From Wurfbainia villosa (lineage: Eukaryota > Streptophyta > Magnoliopsida > Zingiberales > Zingiberaceae): DNA of 64,000 nucleotides. Positions 1 through 10,222 of the stretch are shown one piece after another. A program made the position numbers and the translations under genes. Position 1 is the stretch's first letter; the number at the start of each line of letters is the position of its first letter. The notes under the pieces are model-generated. The model saw only the letters and a program-made list of their open reading frames with translations, made no database searches and was not told where the DNA came from. The stretch spans positions 24,793,928 to 24,857,927 of the forward strand of contig CM045989.1 in NCBI GenBank assembly GCA_025175895.1, read 5' to 3'.

Positions 1-852
1 ACTCGGTCACTCAGGAGCAGTGATGGCAGAGTGCACAGTTGTCATAGCCCTACCCACTCGGCTTCACCATTTCGTGTGAGGCGTGGTAGCGTCGAGGGTG
101 ACCATATGTCATTGTACGGCATGCACTTTGCATGGATTGCATTTTGTATTGTGATTCTTTGCATTTTATTGATGCCTTGGATGTGCATATGATTGTCATG
201 CATACAGGATACATATTTATATATGGTCGAGGACTTTATTACTTCTAGTCGACACATGCTCCTATATCGAGTAGGAGATTCGGTAAGTCTGATCCATTTT
301 GTATTTCTTGCTTGCATACCCTATTTATGTGAGGTATCTTGGCATGATATTTTATTGTTAGCTATACCTTACTTTGCATATCTACTATACATGAGTTCTT
401 TGAACTCACCCGTTGATTTATATCTATTTCGGGATGAAGTCATCGGAGAGTCTTTGTTTGACCCCACTCGTCGTAAATGTTTTATTTTGGATATTTGCTT
501 TATGGTTTGGATATTTTGGTTAGAGGACATGTATAGGTTTGGAGATTGATTTTGTATTTGGATTTTTGGTGTCCGTATGGACCTTATTCGGATTTTGGTT
601 TGATTGGATTTTTGGTGAGTATTCCTGCCCAGATGGCAGAAGGGGTAAGTTGATTTATGGTAGACTGTTTATCATTTATTTTGGTTGATGACCTGAGGCC
701 AAATTATATAACTGCGTGTTGAGTTTGGATTCCGGTTGTGTTGACCGATGTATAGTGGTCGTGTAGGCCTTGTATGTAAATTGAGATTGTCACCCGTACA
801 GGGGAGATGCTGCCGGATTTTCGTCTGGCGGGGTCTCCTTCGGGGCATGACA
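1..852 (+). mobile_element. Probable LTR 3' portion (Ty3-gypsy-like), left end outside window
   Basis: No convincing gene is seen. The stretch ends in a GC-rich block with CTCCTTCGGGGCATGACA, a style of ending common at the 3' end of plant Ty3-gypsy LTRs, and the terminal CA falls at 851-852. The text before it is AT-rich and non-coding; the 118-codon open frame at 193-549 has no recognisable domain. The LTR start, its target duplication and any internal region lie outside the window, so this could be a solo LTR, a 3' LTR or another repeat. The family assignment is inference from the terminal motif only. Confidence 0.35.
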
Positions 853-859
853 ATTTATT

Positions 860-1279
860 ATCACTTGGTTACCAGGATTCATAAACTTTAGTACTTAGCC
901 TGGAGGTCTAGAGTTCGAATCCTGGGGAAGGCAAAAACCCACTTCCAGGGGTGGGAAGTCCAGGTGAGTAACGACGGGCCAACAGGGGCGACGGTCGTCG
1001 ACCAATAGGGGTCGCCGAATTCCGCCAACAGGGGCGACGGTCGTTGACCAATAGGGGTCTCCGAATTCCGCCAACAGGGGCCCGGTCGTTACAATAAAAA
1101 GGCGCCTTTTATTGTAACGGCCGATGGCGAGGCGACTATTGGTCGACGAGTCGCTGTTGAGTGACGACTATTGTCGACAATCGTCGCCGTTGGCCTGCCG
1201 TTACACTGATTTCTTCACCGATGGCTCAGATTAGACCTCAGTTAGTACTAAAGTTTATGAATCCTGGTAACCAAGTGAT
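860..1279. repeat. Foldback element with 36-bp perfect terminal inverted repeats
   Basis: The first 36 bases (860-895, starting ATCACTTGGTTACC) are the exact reverse complement of 1244-1279. The middle carries a 46-bp tandem unit (about 975-1070, with GGGGCGACGGTCGT) and a perfect hairpin centred near 1105 (CGTTACAATAAAA pairing with TTTTATTGTAACG). The right half is a diverged inverted copy of the left half. Near the left end, at about 913-924, is AGTTCGAATCC, one base from the pol III B-box consensus, so the head may derive from a tRNA or SINE. No coding capacity and no clear target duplication are seen. Confidence 0.8.
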
Positions 1280-1284
1280 CCTGG

Positions 1285-1524
1285 ATCACTTGGTTATCAG
1301 GATTCATAAACTTTAGTACTTAGCCTGGAGGTCTAGAGTTCGAATCCTGGGGAAGGCAAAAACTCACTTCCAGGGGTGGGAAGTCCAGGTGAGTAACAAC
1401 GGGCCAACATGGGCGACGGTCGTCGACCAATAGGGGTCGTCGAATTCCGCCAACAGGGGCGACGGGTCGTCGACCAATAGGGGTCACCGAATTCCGCCAA
1501 CAGGAGCCCGGTCGTTACAATAAA
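1285..1524 (+). repeat. Second copy of the foldback element, left half only
   Basis: Positions 1285-1524 repeat 860-1095 closely: same ATCACTTGGTTA start, same B-box-like AGTTCGAATCC, same 46-bp GC-rich units. The copy stops at GTCGTTACAATAAA, exactly at the centre of the hairpin of copy 1. The two copies meet head to head: CCAAGTGATCC and GGATCACTTGG are separated by a single base around 1282. The right half is missing, replaced by the AT-rich array. Confidence 0.75.
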
Positions 1525-3885
1525 TTCCACAATGCTAAAAAACTCTTAATTTACAACCTATCAATTTAGAGATTATTTAAAAATTTAGTTTTCTTTATTT
1601 TTAACACCTTATTTTATTTAGATTTAGACATTTTTAATTTACTCTAGGACAACATCAATAGCTTCTTTGCACTCTCATGATCTTATTTACGTTAAACTTT
1701 TAAAATTTCAAAAGCATCTAAGTCATTAATAAATTTTGACGAAAACTAATTAATGATTTTAGTTAAATTCATTTCAGTCCAAATTTTCTCAATAGGTTCC
1801 TTTCATTCTCTTAAGTCTCACCATACTAAAAAGCTCTTGAATCTTGACCCCTATCATTTTAGATAAATTATTTTAAAATTTTTATTTTTTTTTACACATG
1901 GCACAATGTCATATTTGAAACTAAAAATCTCTAATTTACTCTACGATAACACCTAATAACTTCCTTACACTCTCCTAAACTTGTAAATGCTAAAATTTTA
2001 AATATTTTGAAATATTTAAATCAAATTTTGACTAAAGCTCACTAATAGACCTAAATAAGTTAGTTTCAATCCAACAACTTTATCTAATAAGTTCCTTTTA
2101 CTCTCTTGAGTTTCACCATTCTCAAAAACTGTTGATTCATGGCCATCATTAGTCTAAAGAAATTGTTTAAAAAATTCAATCTTATTTTACTTTTGACACG
2201 GTGTTATATCTCAATAGCTTCAATTCCTTGCACTCCTTGATCTTCTTCGTACTAAAATTCCAAGATTTTAGAGGCATTTATATTATAGGGATCAAAAGTA
2301 AAAAAGGCTTAATTTTTAAAATAAGTCCTCTAAATTGATAGAGGTCATGAGTTAAGAGTTTTGAAGTATGGTGAGACTAATGGAATGAAAGAAATATATT
2401 GCACTAGGTTTGCACTAAATCTAATTTATTTAAGTTCATTAATGAGTTTTGGTCAAACCTCATTAATACTTTTTAAATCTTAACATTTTAGCATTAACAA
2501 GATCAAAAGAGTGCAATGAAGCTATTGGTATTGTTCAACAGTAAATCGAAAGTATATAGGTTCAAATATGACACTGTGCCAAAAGTAAAGAAAGTTAAAA
2601 TTTTAAAACAATCTCTAAATTTATAGGAGTCATGAATTAAGAATTTTTAAACATCATCAGAATTATGAGAGTGAAAGGAACCTACTGGATAAAGTTTGAA
2701 CTGAAACTCTGAGTTTTAGTCGAAACTCATTAATGATTTAAATGTTTCTAAAATTTTAAAACTTTAGCAAAGACAAGATTAGGAGAGAGCAACGAAGCTA
2801 TTGGTATTGTCTAAAAATAAATTAGAGATGTCAAGATTTAGACATGATACCGTGCCAAAAGCAAGGAAGATTGAATTTTTAAAATAATTTCTCTAAACTA
2901 ATAGGGAAAATGAATCATCAGGTTTTGAGCATGATGAGATTCAGAAGAGTAAAAAGAACCTATTGAATAAAATTTGGATTGAACTTATCTAGGTCTAATA
3001 ATGAATTTTGATAAAAATTATTGATGATTTAGATGCTTTTAAAATTTAGAAACTTTAATATTAACAAGATCATGAGAATGAAAAGAAGCTATCATGTTAT
3101 CCTAGAGTAAATTAGAAATGTTTAGATCAAGATATGACACTGTGCCAAAAATAAAGAAAATTAACTTTTTAAAATAATTTCTTTAAACGGATAGTTATGA
3201 ATTAAGACTGCGTTTGGTATGCCGTAATCTGCCTAATAATGTAATACAGATTACATTACAAGGTAGATTTCTTTGTTTGTTAATGTCTTCAAATTGTAAT
3301 GTAATGTAATCTGGATTACAAAAGGCACTAAAATTTTATAATCTAGATTACAAAGCAAAACCTATATAATCCAGATTACATTACAAGCCGTAATATGAAA
3401 AGTATTGAATGCTCAACAATCGAAGTCGATCGTTGCCGTTCGTTATCGCCACCGATCACGCTCACGGCCATCACGCTTCCGCCCGCTTCGCCGGCCGCCG
3501 CCCATCGATGGTCGATCGGGCCGCCGGTCACCACCGATCGCTAGTCACCGTCGGCCGCCGGTCGTTGGTCTGCCTATCATCGGTTTGCTAGTCATCGGTC
3601 GGTCATCGATTGACCGTCGTTATCATTGTCTCCATCATCGCCGTCGATCCATTCCTATCGTCTTTGTAATGAACACTAAACAAAAGAATATAATTACCTT
3701 TGTAATCCAAGATTACATATAATTTTTATCCAAACATAGTAATATAATCAAGATTATATTGTATTTCATTATAATTTAGATTACATTACAACTTGAATTA
3801 TATTGCGTCCTATCAAATGCAGTCTAAGAGTTTTGGGCATGATGATACTTAGGAGAGTGAAAATAACCTAGTGAACCAAATCTCT
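1525..3885. repeat. AT-rich inverted array of ~280-bp units
   Basis: About three units run in one orientation from 1525 to ~2290, and about three in the opposite orientation from ~2290 to 3205, with a part unit after the MITE (3825-3885). A landmark of the type AGCTTC..TTGCACTC recurs near 1660, 1955 and 2215; its reverse complement AGTGCAA..GAAGCTATTGG recurs near 2508, 2782 and 3070. Unit copies are strongly diverged, so the array is old. No protein-coding frame of note exists. The structure resembles a large foldback transposon or an inverted duplication; the superfamily is not recognised. Confidence 0.65.
3206..3824. mobile_element. PIF/Harbinger-type MITE (Tourist-like), 619 bp
   Basis: The element starts GACTGCGTTTGG and ends in the near inverted repeat CAAATGCAGTC. 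It is flanked on both sides by TAA (3203-3205 and 3825-3827), the 3-bp TWA duplication expected of PIF/Harbinger transposition. Removing it rejoins the AT-rich unit, which reads through as in its sister units. Both subterminal regions are full of short ATTACATTACA motifs, while the core (about 3410-3660) is strongly GC-rich. The Arg/Pro-rich open frame across the core (3405-3722) looks like low-complexity translation, not a gene. No transposase is encoded. Confidence 0.85.
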
Positions 3886-4274
3886 TGATATTCCATCTTT
3901 GAGCACCAAGGTGGTGATGCTTTGAGGAAGACAACATGAAGTTGGCGATGTTCTGATGAAATTAACACTAAGATGGTGATGCTTTGACCAAAGTAATTTT
4001 TTTATTTTTTATTTTTCCTTTTTAGTTTTGTTTCTGTTTTTTTTTTCGTTTTGTAATTAGCTATTAAAAAGATAGAAAATAAAAAATAAATATAATTTTC
4101 ATGTTTATTTTTATTTTTATTAATGTTCTTTTAATTTTATATTTTTTTTATTAATATTTCAAATTTGAAAATAAAAATATGGATAAATTTAGAGGACCGC
4201 TATGAATGTAACTGTTGGTACAATTGACATTTGGTTAATGTTGATCGGACTTAGTTGAGTTTTGATGTTTAAGC
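3886..4274. other. AT-rich spacer left of the retrotransposon stack
   Basis: No gene is seen. GGTGATGCTTTGA occurs twice (3913-3925 and 3975-3987). Positions 3990-4190 are almost pure A/T runs. E1 begins directly after TAAGC (4270-4274), its presumed left target duplication; the partner would lie beyond the window. Confidence 0.6.
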
Positions 4275-5374
4275 TGTTGGATCGAGAGAATCACTAGAGA
4301 GGGGGGGGGGGGGGGTGAATAGCGATAGTAAAATTTTTCTCTTCGATTCTACATTAAAACCAAAGTATTATAGCAGAGATAATAAATTAAAGCAAAAGTG
4401 AGGAGACACTTTCTTTTCACTTGGTTCACAATCGAAAGGTTGCTACTCCTAGGCCCCGTGATCCTAGATCGCGTACGATGGGACAATTCACTATAAGTCT
4501 CCTCCTCGTTGGAGGTAGGAGACAATGATTACAAAAACCACAAACTTGAGGAAGAGGAAACAAGCCTACCTCTACTCTTTAGTAAATAAAAGCTCGAGTA
4601 CAAGTAAAGTAAGACAATTAAAGTAAAGACTACTTATGAAAAAGTTGGAAGCTTGGTGTATCGTCGTCATTACGGAGGCATAGTGTTGTCGTCGAAGTGT
4701 AGCGTCGTCGAAGCACTTTGGGAGCAAGAATTGATGATCCAAAAGGGTAAAAACCCCCTTATTTTATAGCCCTCCAAACCCTAGCTTGTTGAGATCTAGA
4801 TCTGGGTTAAAGAGCCACCTCACCCCAAGATAAGGGGATCTTATCTTGACTTTCATCGAGCTGATCAATTTGAATAGCAGTCGACTGATGGTAGGTTCAG
4901 TCGACTGCCAATAGCCTTCAGTTGACTGTTGGCCTAGTCACTCATCTGCAGCATAGAGTTAGCACAGAACTACCAAGTAATGGATATTACGATGGTTCAT
5001 TATCGTCAGATCTCGACCTAGACTTTCCCCTGGAAGTCTTAGTCGGATCGCCGCTTAAGTTTGTCCCCGTATGGAGGACACGACCTTACAATTACTCTTC
5101 ACTCAATGCTTACCTTTGGTCCTCCTGACCTGTCGCTTAGCTTTCGGTCGCCACCGAGTTCGGTCGACTCCAACGAGGTTCTCCTGGTGTCGTCCGACCA
5201 CCACAGTTTTTCGTCCCGAGATTCTCCGAGTGTCGCTGACCTTTAGCTTAGCTTAAACACTTCTTTCACACTTAACACAACACATGAGATAATAGTAATA
5301 GCTTAACTTTGAACCTTTGCGATAATCAGAATCTAGGTTCGATTATCTGGTGCCTCTGCACCGGGACACCAACA
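4275..5374 (-). repeat. E1 3' LTR (1100 bp)
   Basis: In window orientation the LTR starts TGTTGGATCGAG and ends GACACCAACA, giving TG...CA ends. It aligns in structure with the split E2 LTR (25815-26596 plus 51146-51443, ~1080 bp). The conserved motif that is CTAGAGGGGGG in E2 is expanded here to 15 G (4301-4315). The palindrome CAGTCGACTG occurs twice near 4880-4905. Confidence 0.85.
4761..4770 (-). promoter_or_regulatory. Candidate TATA box of the E1 LTR
   Basis: On the minus strand this reads GCTATAAAAT, a good plant TATA box inside the LTR. The same place in the E2 LTR (26301-26311) reads GCTATAAAAGG. Its use as a promoter is inferred from position and conservation. Confidence 0.5.
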
Positions 5375-5517
5375 ATCTCCTCCTTTTTGATCTATGGTAA
5401 ACTGATTCAAAGTTAAGGAAAAATTAAGTATAAAGAAGCATGAATAAGCACGTAGTAAATATGTAGTGAGTAGTAATGGATAATAAGCATGAAAGTTAAG
5501 CAAGTGTAAGTAAGTAT

Positions 5518-6958
5518 TGTAGGGAATCAAAGTGTGCTTCGAAACATTTTACAAGCACTACGCAGTGAAAAAATGAGATCCCTCCAGAGATCCATGCAAG
5601 AAACCATACTTGTTTAATCGATTCTATCCTATGAGAATTGTAGTTACCCTCGATGCATGCCCTTCGCTATCCCATCCTCAACACTTGTGTTCAATGGTGT
5701 CCGGATCTCAGCATGGTCAGTATGTTTGCGCCTCCACAGTATCCACACGAACCGTGAGATGAAGAGGAACCAAATTGTGGTGCTAGCCACAAGGTTGGTT
5801 CGGCCAAGAAGGTAGAAGAAGATGAGGAGGAAGGTCACACGAAAAACACAAAAACCACCACCTCCCAAAGTCTCATCAAATCCCTTTTATATTCAACCAT
5901 TGAATATGAAGGGTTTGTGACTCTTGGTTTCCATGGAATTAATATCTCATCAATCTCATCTTAATGATCATGCAACCCTTCTTTATGGTGAGTCTCACTC
6001 AATCCGAATTTGACTTGAGTCTAACTCGAGTCAGATTCATTGGGTATACTTTGAGTCCTACTCAATTTGAATTTGACTTGAGTCTAACTCGAGTCAAATT
6101 CATTGGGTATACCTTGAGTCCCACTCATTGAGTCTAATCTATATTAGACTCAACCTGATGGCCCAATGGCTCATCACATGAGTCATCTCCAACTCACATG
6201 TCCTAAGTGTGTGACCCAATAGGTTCTCGTAACGTTGGCAATATTTCTAAAACCCTTTTAGAGACATAAGCAATGAGCCGCATCTAGCAATACATAATTG
6301 CTACTCAAGTGATGAGAATGTCAAGATCTGACATAACCTTTACGTGACTACTATCGTGTATGACTCAATCCTTCTATCCTTGATATCTAGATTAATCAAT
6401 GAGACATAGACTATGTCATCCTCTTATCAATCAAGAGTTTCTTGATCTCCAAGTAGACTACTCAACCAAATAAGCTCAATATCTCATATTGACTTATTCG
6501 AGCATGACCATGCATTTTAGCAGTCCTACTCTATCAAGGGGCCCATAGATATCACTTCCGATATATGGAAGGGATATATCCCATCTATATCACTCACATC
6601 CCTCCACATAACTTATTGCATACTCAGTGATCGCCTTTATAGTCACCCTATTACGGGTGACATTTGACGAAGCTAAAGTATACAACTCATTATGTAGGGA
6701 ACCGTAGTGATTTCAGGTCTAAGGATTATTCATACCAATAGTCACATGAGAATGTTTATGACACTCATATAACGATCCATGAAACATTCTCATGGCGGGT
6801 CAATTCAGTATATAGTCTCTAATATGTACCCATGTGTCAACTTGATATCACATATCCATGACTTGTGAGATTAAGTCATCAATTGACCTACACGCTAGTC
6901 TCTGCGCATTAATATTGTCCTTGCAAATTAGTACTTGACTAGGAATAGTTAAGAGTAG

Positions 6959-6991
<33 letters not shown>

Positions 6992-7189
6992 TACAGACTC
7001 TCACTATCAATTCAACCAATTGATATGTTATAAACCTGAACCTACTATTCAAGGACACTATTATATTATTCGTATAACACATATAAGAAATAATATAATA
7101 AGCAAACATTGTCTGTTATTAATGAAATATGATACATATGATCCTTAATCATTCATCTCATGATTGACACTAAGGGCTGACACTAACAA
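5518..7189 (-). mobile_element. Solo LTR of the Angela-like B family (1672 bp)
   Basis: The repeat runs from TGTAGGGAATC to GACACTAACA and is flanked by AGTAT (5513-5517) and ACTAT (7190-7194), a 5-bp duplication with one mismatch. It shares many blocks in the same order with the B LTRs at 34628-36452 and 41886-43697, including the TACCCTCGATG block, the GTAACGTTGGCAAT block and the CCCATGTGTCAACTTGATATC block. No internal region remains, so it is the product of recombination between two LTRs. A (TA)n run lies at about 6960-6988. Confidence 0.8.
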
Positions 7190-7194
7190 CTATG

Positions 7195-7440
7195 AATGAA
7201 ATAATTCTCAACAGTAAACATGTAGTAGGCATGTAGTGAGTAGTAATGGGTAATAAGCATGAAAGTTAAGAAAGTGTAAGTAAGTATGAATGAAATAGTT
7301 CTCAGTAGTAAACATGTAGTATGCATGTAGTGAGTAGTAATGGATAATAATCATTAAAGTTAAGCAAGTGTAAAGTATGAATGAAATAGTACTCAGTAGT
7401 AAACATGTAGTAAGCATGGAGTAAACATGTAGTAAGTAAG
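7195..7440. repeat. Tandem repeat, ~90-bp unit, in E1 3' region
   Basis: Three imperfect units share AGTAAACATGTAGTA and TATGAATGAAATAGT blocks, starting near 7211, 7305 and 7393. A further part unit at about 5440-5517 lies on the other side of the solo LTR, so the array was intact before that insertion. Unit sizes are uneven (about 88-95 bp). Confidence 0.65.
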
Positions 7441-8045
7441 TATGAATAATAAGTTCTTTTTCAAATCCTCCCCCTTGACCTTAGGTGAGTTTTTGGAAAA
7501 GAGTTAACTTATCTCTCCCTCTTAACGTTTGGCCACTCAAAGAAGGTTAAGTTTCAAAAAAAAAAAAAATTCGATTCCTTAACTTTGGCCTCTCTTCTCC
7601 CCCTTTTGCCATATATCGAAAATACTTGGGAGTTAAAAAAAAACTTTAGAAACCCATATTAGGATTAACATATGTTTGTAAGTCCAAGCATGTCCCTTTT
7701 AACTTTGAAAATAATAGTTTCAATATAAATTCAACTAATAGCATGTTCAACTCTTTTTGACTTAATTGATATAAAATGATCAATAAGTCTTGATTAGAGT
7801 TGGTTATTTTAAATAATTATACTCCATGATTCATATTGATGACTTGATCTACATCTGGAATCAGGAGTAAGGTCCTAATATCTCATGCCCATCTACGTGG
7901 CTCAGTACACAAACACATTGATCCTATGTGTTGTGAGATGTGTTGGCTCTTTAAATCTATAAGTGCATGCTTTCTAAGGTAAACCCTAGGCTAGTTCCAT
8001 GTAGCATAAAAAAAATAAAGATAGAGTATAAATAAGAGTTAAGTC

Positions 8046-8678
8046 CTACTCTACTATGCACATTCCTAACCTTCGTCTAAGCAGACTAAATTCTGCTTCG
8101 AGTAAGGGTTTTGTGAAAATGTCTGCTAGGTTCGATTTCGACTCAACATTTTCAAGTTTTATAGTTTCATTTGCTACGTGTTCTCGTATAAAATGGTGTT
8201 TAACTTCTATGTGTTTAGTCCTAGAGTGACAAATTGAGTTCTTAGTTAGGTTAATAGAACTAATGTTATCAATTAAGATTTTAGTGTTACTAAAGCTTAA
8301 ATGAAAGTCTTGGAGAGTGTGCTTCATCAAAGAAGTTGAGCTACACACTCACCCATTGCAACATATTCAACTTCGGTGGTAGACAAGGCAACACAATGTT
8401 GCTTTCTACTACACCAACTAACTAGACTCGAGCCTAGGAGTTGACAACAACCATTCGTGCTCTTCCTATCGAGTTTACTACCAGCGTAATCCGAGTTGGA
8501 GTAGCCGATTAGTTCGAACTCGCTTGACCTAGGGTACCAAATTCCTATATTTAGTGTTCCTTCTAAGTATCTAAAAATCTGTTTGACTAGCATTAGGTGC
8601 GATTCATTAGTGCAAGATTGAAATCTCGCACACATACTGCGAAGAGTATGTCTGTTTGACTCGCAGTTATGTATAGAA
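8046..8678 (-). pseudogene. E1 pol C-terminus: RNase H fragment
   Basis: This is the end of a copia pol polyprotein. The minus strand encodes the RNase H landmarks SNSDYAGSK, LSTTEVEYVA and IDNISSINLT, then the typical RTKHIEVKHHFIREHV stretch and ADIFTKPL near the C-terminus. These supply the acidic residues of the RNase H active site. The reading frame breaks near 8335, where one base is missing after GECVAQLL, and again near 8640, before the MCARF block. The upstream part of the domain continues at 24290 because D1 inserted here. The final residues extend slightly beyond the E2 version, which stops earlier. Confidence 0.85.
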
Positions 8679-8753
8679 TGTTGGTGCAATCGGCCCAGCA
8701 GTACATTGATGGTATTTTGATGATAGACAAAACTCATGACATGGGATTGTCAT

Positions 8754-9210
8754 GGGAAAGTCCAACATGGTGTTGGCATGGAAAATCCAAGCATGGAGCT
8801 TGGTGTGGGAAAGTCCAACATGGGGTTGGCATGGAAAATCCAAGCATGGAGCTTGGTGTGGAAGTCCAAGGGGGAAGCCTTGGCATGGGAAAGTCCAAAG
8901 CATTGCGAAGCCGTGCGCTTGGTGCTTGGCATGGTAAATCCAAAGCATTGCGAAGCCGTGCGCTTGGTGCTTGGTGAGAAATGCATTGCGAAGTCGTGCG
9001 CTTGGTGCATATGGGAAGTCTTAAGGACTTGGTAAGTTCACTAGGCTCAGGGGCCTTGAGTTGGTGAAGGATGGCATTGCGAAGCCGTGCGCTTGGTGCA
9101 TCCGAGGGACCGCCGGACGGGGAGCGAATGGAGTGAGCCCAAAGGGAAGCATACTTCTAGGGCATGAGACGCGAAGGATGGCGTTGCGAAGCCGTGCGCT
9201 TGGCGCATCC
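8754..9210 (+). repeat. Tandem and dispersed short repeats in the D1 LTR
   Basis: A 53-bp unit beginning GGGAAAGTCCAACATGG is present twice (8754-8806, 8807-8859) plus a partial copy. After it, GCGAAGCCGTGCGCTTGGTGC or a one-base variant recurs near 8908, 8950, 8988, 9079 and 9185. The other D1 LTR has three 53-bp units; D2 LTRs keep at most one partial unit. Confidence 0.8.
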
Positions 9211-9689
9211 GAGGGACGTAGACCGAGGGAAGAGAGCTTTTGTGGGGAACTCCATGAGGGATAAGGTGGACTTGGCCAAGTGGCTAAGACTGAGTGTCGG
9301 AGGCTCAAACTTGATGTTTGAGGGTTTACCCGACGGTCGGATGCTCAAACAACTTGGTGTTTGAGGTTTTGCCCGACATCAGTCGACTGGCATAGGTGCC
9401 GGTTCGACTGATCCAAGTCGACTAGAGTTCGACTGGTGTAAGGCTAGGGTTTTGTGCTTGCGATCGCCATGGACATGGATCGGCCCGAAGTCGGCCGGGA
9501 TCGGCGCAATGATCACGATGGGATGATGATCGATGGGAGTGTCGCGAGCATGCTCCGTGAGCCGATGGGCATCCGACGTTGGAACTTGTCCGACTTGGAT
9601 CTGGCCGTTGTGAGACAACGACTACAGGGGCAGTCGACTGGGGCCTTTTGGCAGTCGACTGCTAGGTGCGAAAATAGCTTGATGCAGGT

Positions 9690-9696
9690 TATAAAT
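9690..9696 (+). promoter_or_regulatory. Candidate TATA box of the D1 LTR
   Basis: TATAAAT follows GATGCAGGT. The same block is kept at 23804 in the other D1 LTR and, on the minus strand, near 27077 in D2 (TATAAAAGG). Promoter function is inferred. Confidence 0.5.
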
Positions 9697-10167
9697 GGAG
9701 CTCGAGTTGGAGGATTTCGCCAAGCCTTTTGTGGAGCTATTGGAGAATTCTTTGCATTCCTTCAAGAGCCAATCAAAGCAAGCAACAAGCAAAGCGATCA
9801 AAGCAATCGGTGAAAGTTTTCTTTTGTATTATATTTGTGTATTTGCTTGTATTTCTATATTACATTGTAATTGCTTGTGAGAGGTTTCTCCACCTCCGAC
9901 GTGTTGTCGAGAAGGAGTGTTATAGTTAGTGCCGTGCGCATAACTAGAGCTCGGTGAGCTCGCCCGTGGAGTAGGAACCATTCGGTTCCGAACCACGTAT
10001 ATCTTGTGTTGTGTGATTGTGTATTGTTGTTAGTTTCATTATTATTGTTATTCCGCTGCGCTAACGACAATCGTAGACAAGCAACGCAAGAAGAACGAAC
10101 GAAGTACGACATCCATCGTACGAGGGCTATTCACCCCCCTCTAGCCGGCCGTTCGATCCCGTACAAG

Positions 10168-10180
10168 TGGTATCAGTGCC
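10168..10180 (+). promoter_or_regulatory. D1 primer binding site
   Basis: TGGTATCAGTGCC lies two bases after the 5' LTR. The usual site, complementary to the 3' end of initiator Met tRNA, is TGGTATCAGAGC; one base is changed here. D2 has the unmodified form at 49746-49757. Confidence 0.8.
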
Positions 10181-10222
10181 GAGGTCGCTCTTCAAGGACT
10201 AACCGCCGTGAGAGCACTATAA

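Larger units (their letters stand above)
5375..8045 (-). other. E1 3' non-coding region and polypurine tract
   Basis: Directly next to the LTR the minus strand reads AAAAAGGAGGAGAT (5375-5390), the polypurine tract for plus-strand priming. The region up to the RNase H stop holds further G-rich purine tracts (for example near 7470-7600) and no open frame resembling an env-like protein, which some SIRE elements carry here. It is interrupted by the solo LTR at 5518-7189. The part from about 7850 to 8045 matches E2 at 61634-61841. Confidence 0.65.
8679..10165 (+). repeat. D1 5' LTR (1487 bp)
   Basis: The LTR starts TGTTGGTGCAATCGG and ends GATCCCGTACA. It contains two 53-bp tandem units (8754-8859), several copies of a 26-bp motif with GCGAAGCCGTGCGCTTGG (8908-9210), three CAGTCGACTG palindromes (near 9381, 9632, 9651), a TATA box at 9690 and the CACCCCCCTCTAG motif near its 3' end. 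Open frames here on both strands are by-products of the tandem repeats. Confidence 0.85.

Noticed and set aside
193..549. 118-codon frame near the left edge
   Set aside because: It is rich in hydrophobic residues by AT-rich composition only, without a domain, and probably lies in LTR sequence.
913..935. Possible tRNA gene
   Set aside because: Only a T-arm/B-box-like stretch is present; no cloverleaf or acceptor stem can be formed.
3405..3722. Arg/Pro-rich 105-codon frame
   Set aside because: It lies in the GC-rich core of a MITE, has low complexity and no start context or domain.
5375..8045. Env-like gene in the 3' region of the SIRE-type elements
   Set aside because: No long open frame, signal peptide or membrane segment pattern is found on the element strand in E1 or E2.
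8754..9210. Regularly spaced short repeats resembling a CRISPR array
   Set aside because: The units are contiguous or irregularly spaced within an LTR, there are no unique spacers, and the context is a plant genome.
8669..9364. Many overlapping open frames on both strands in D LTRs (also 22739-23458 and 46031-46468)
   Set aside because: They follow from tandem repeats without stops, appear in several frames at once and encode repetitive low-complexity peptides; they lie inside LTRs.
10006..10222. Upstream extension of the D1 gag frame into the LTR
   Set aside because: The true start by comparison with D2 is the ATG at 10223; the longer frame results from the frameshift near 10278 joining LTR sequence to gag.
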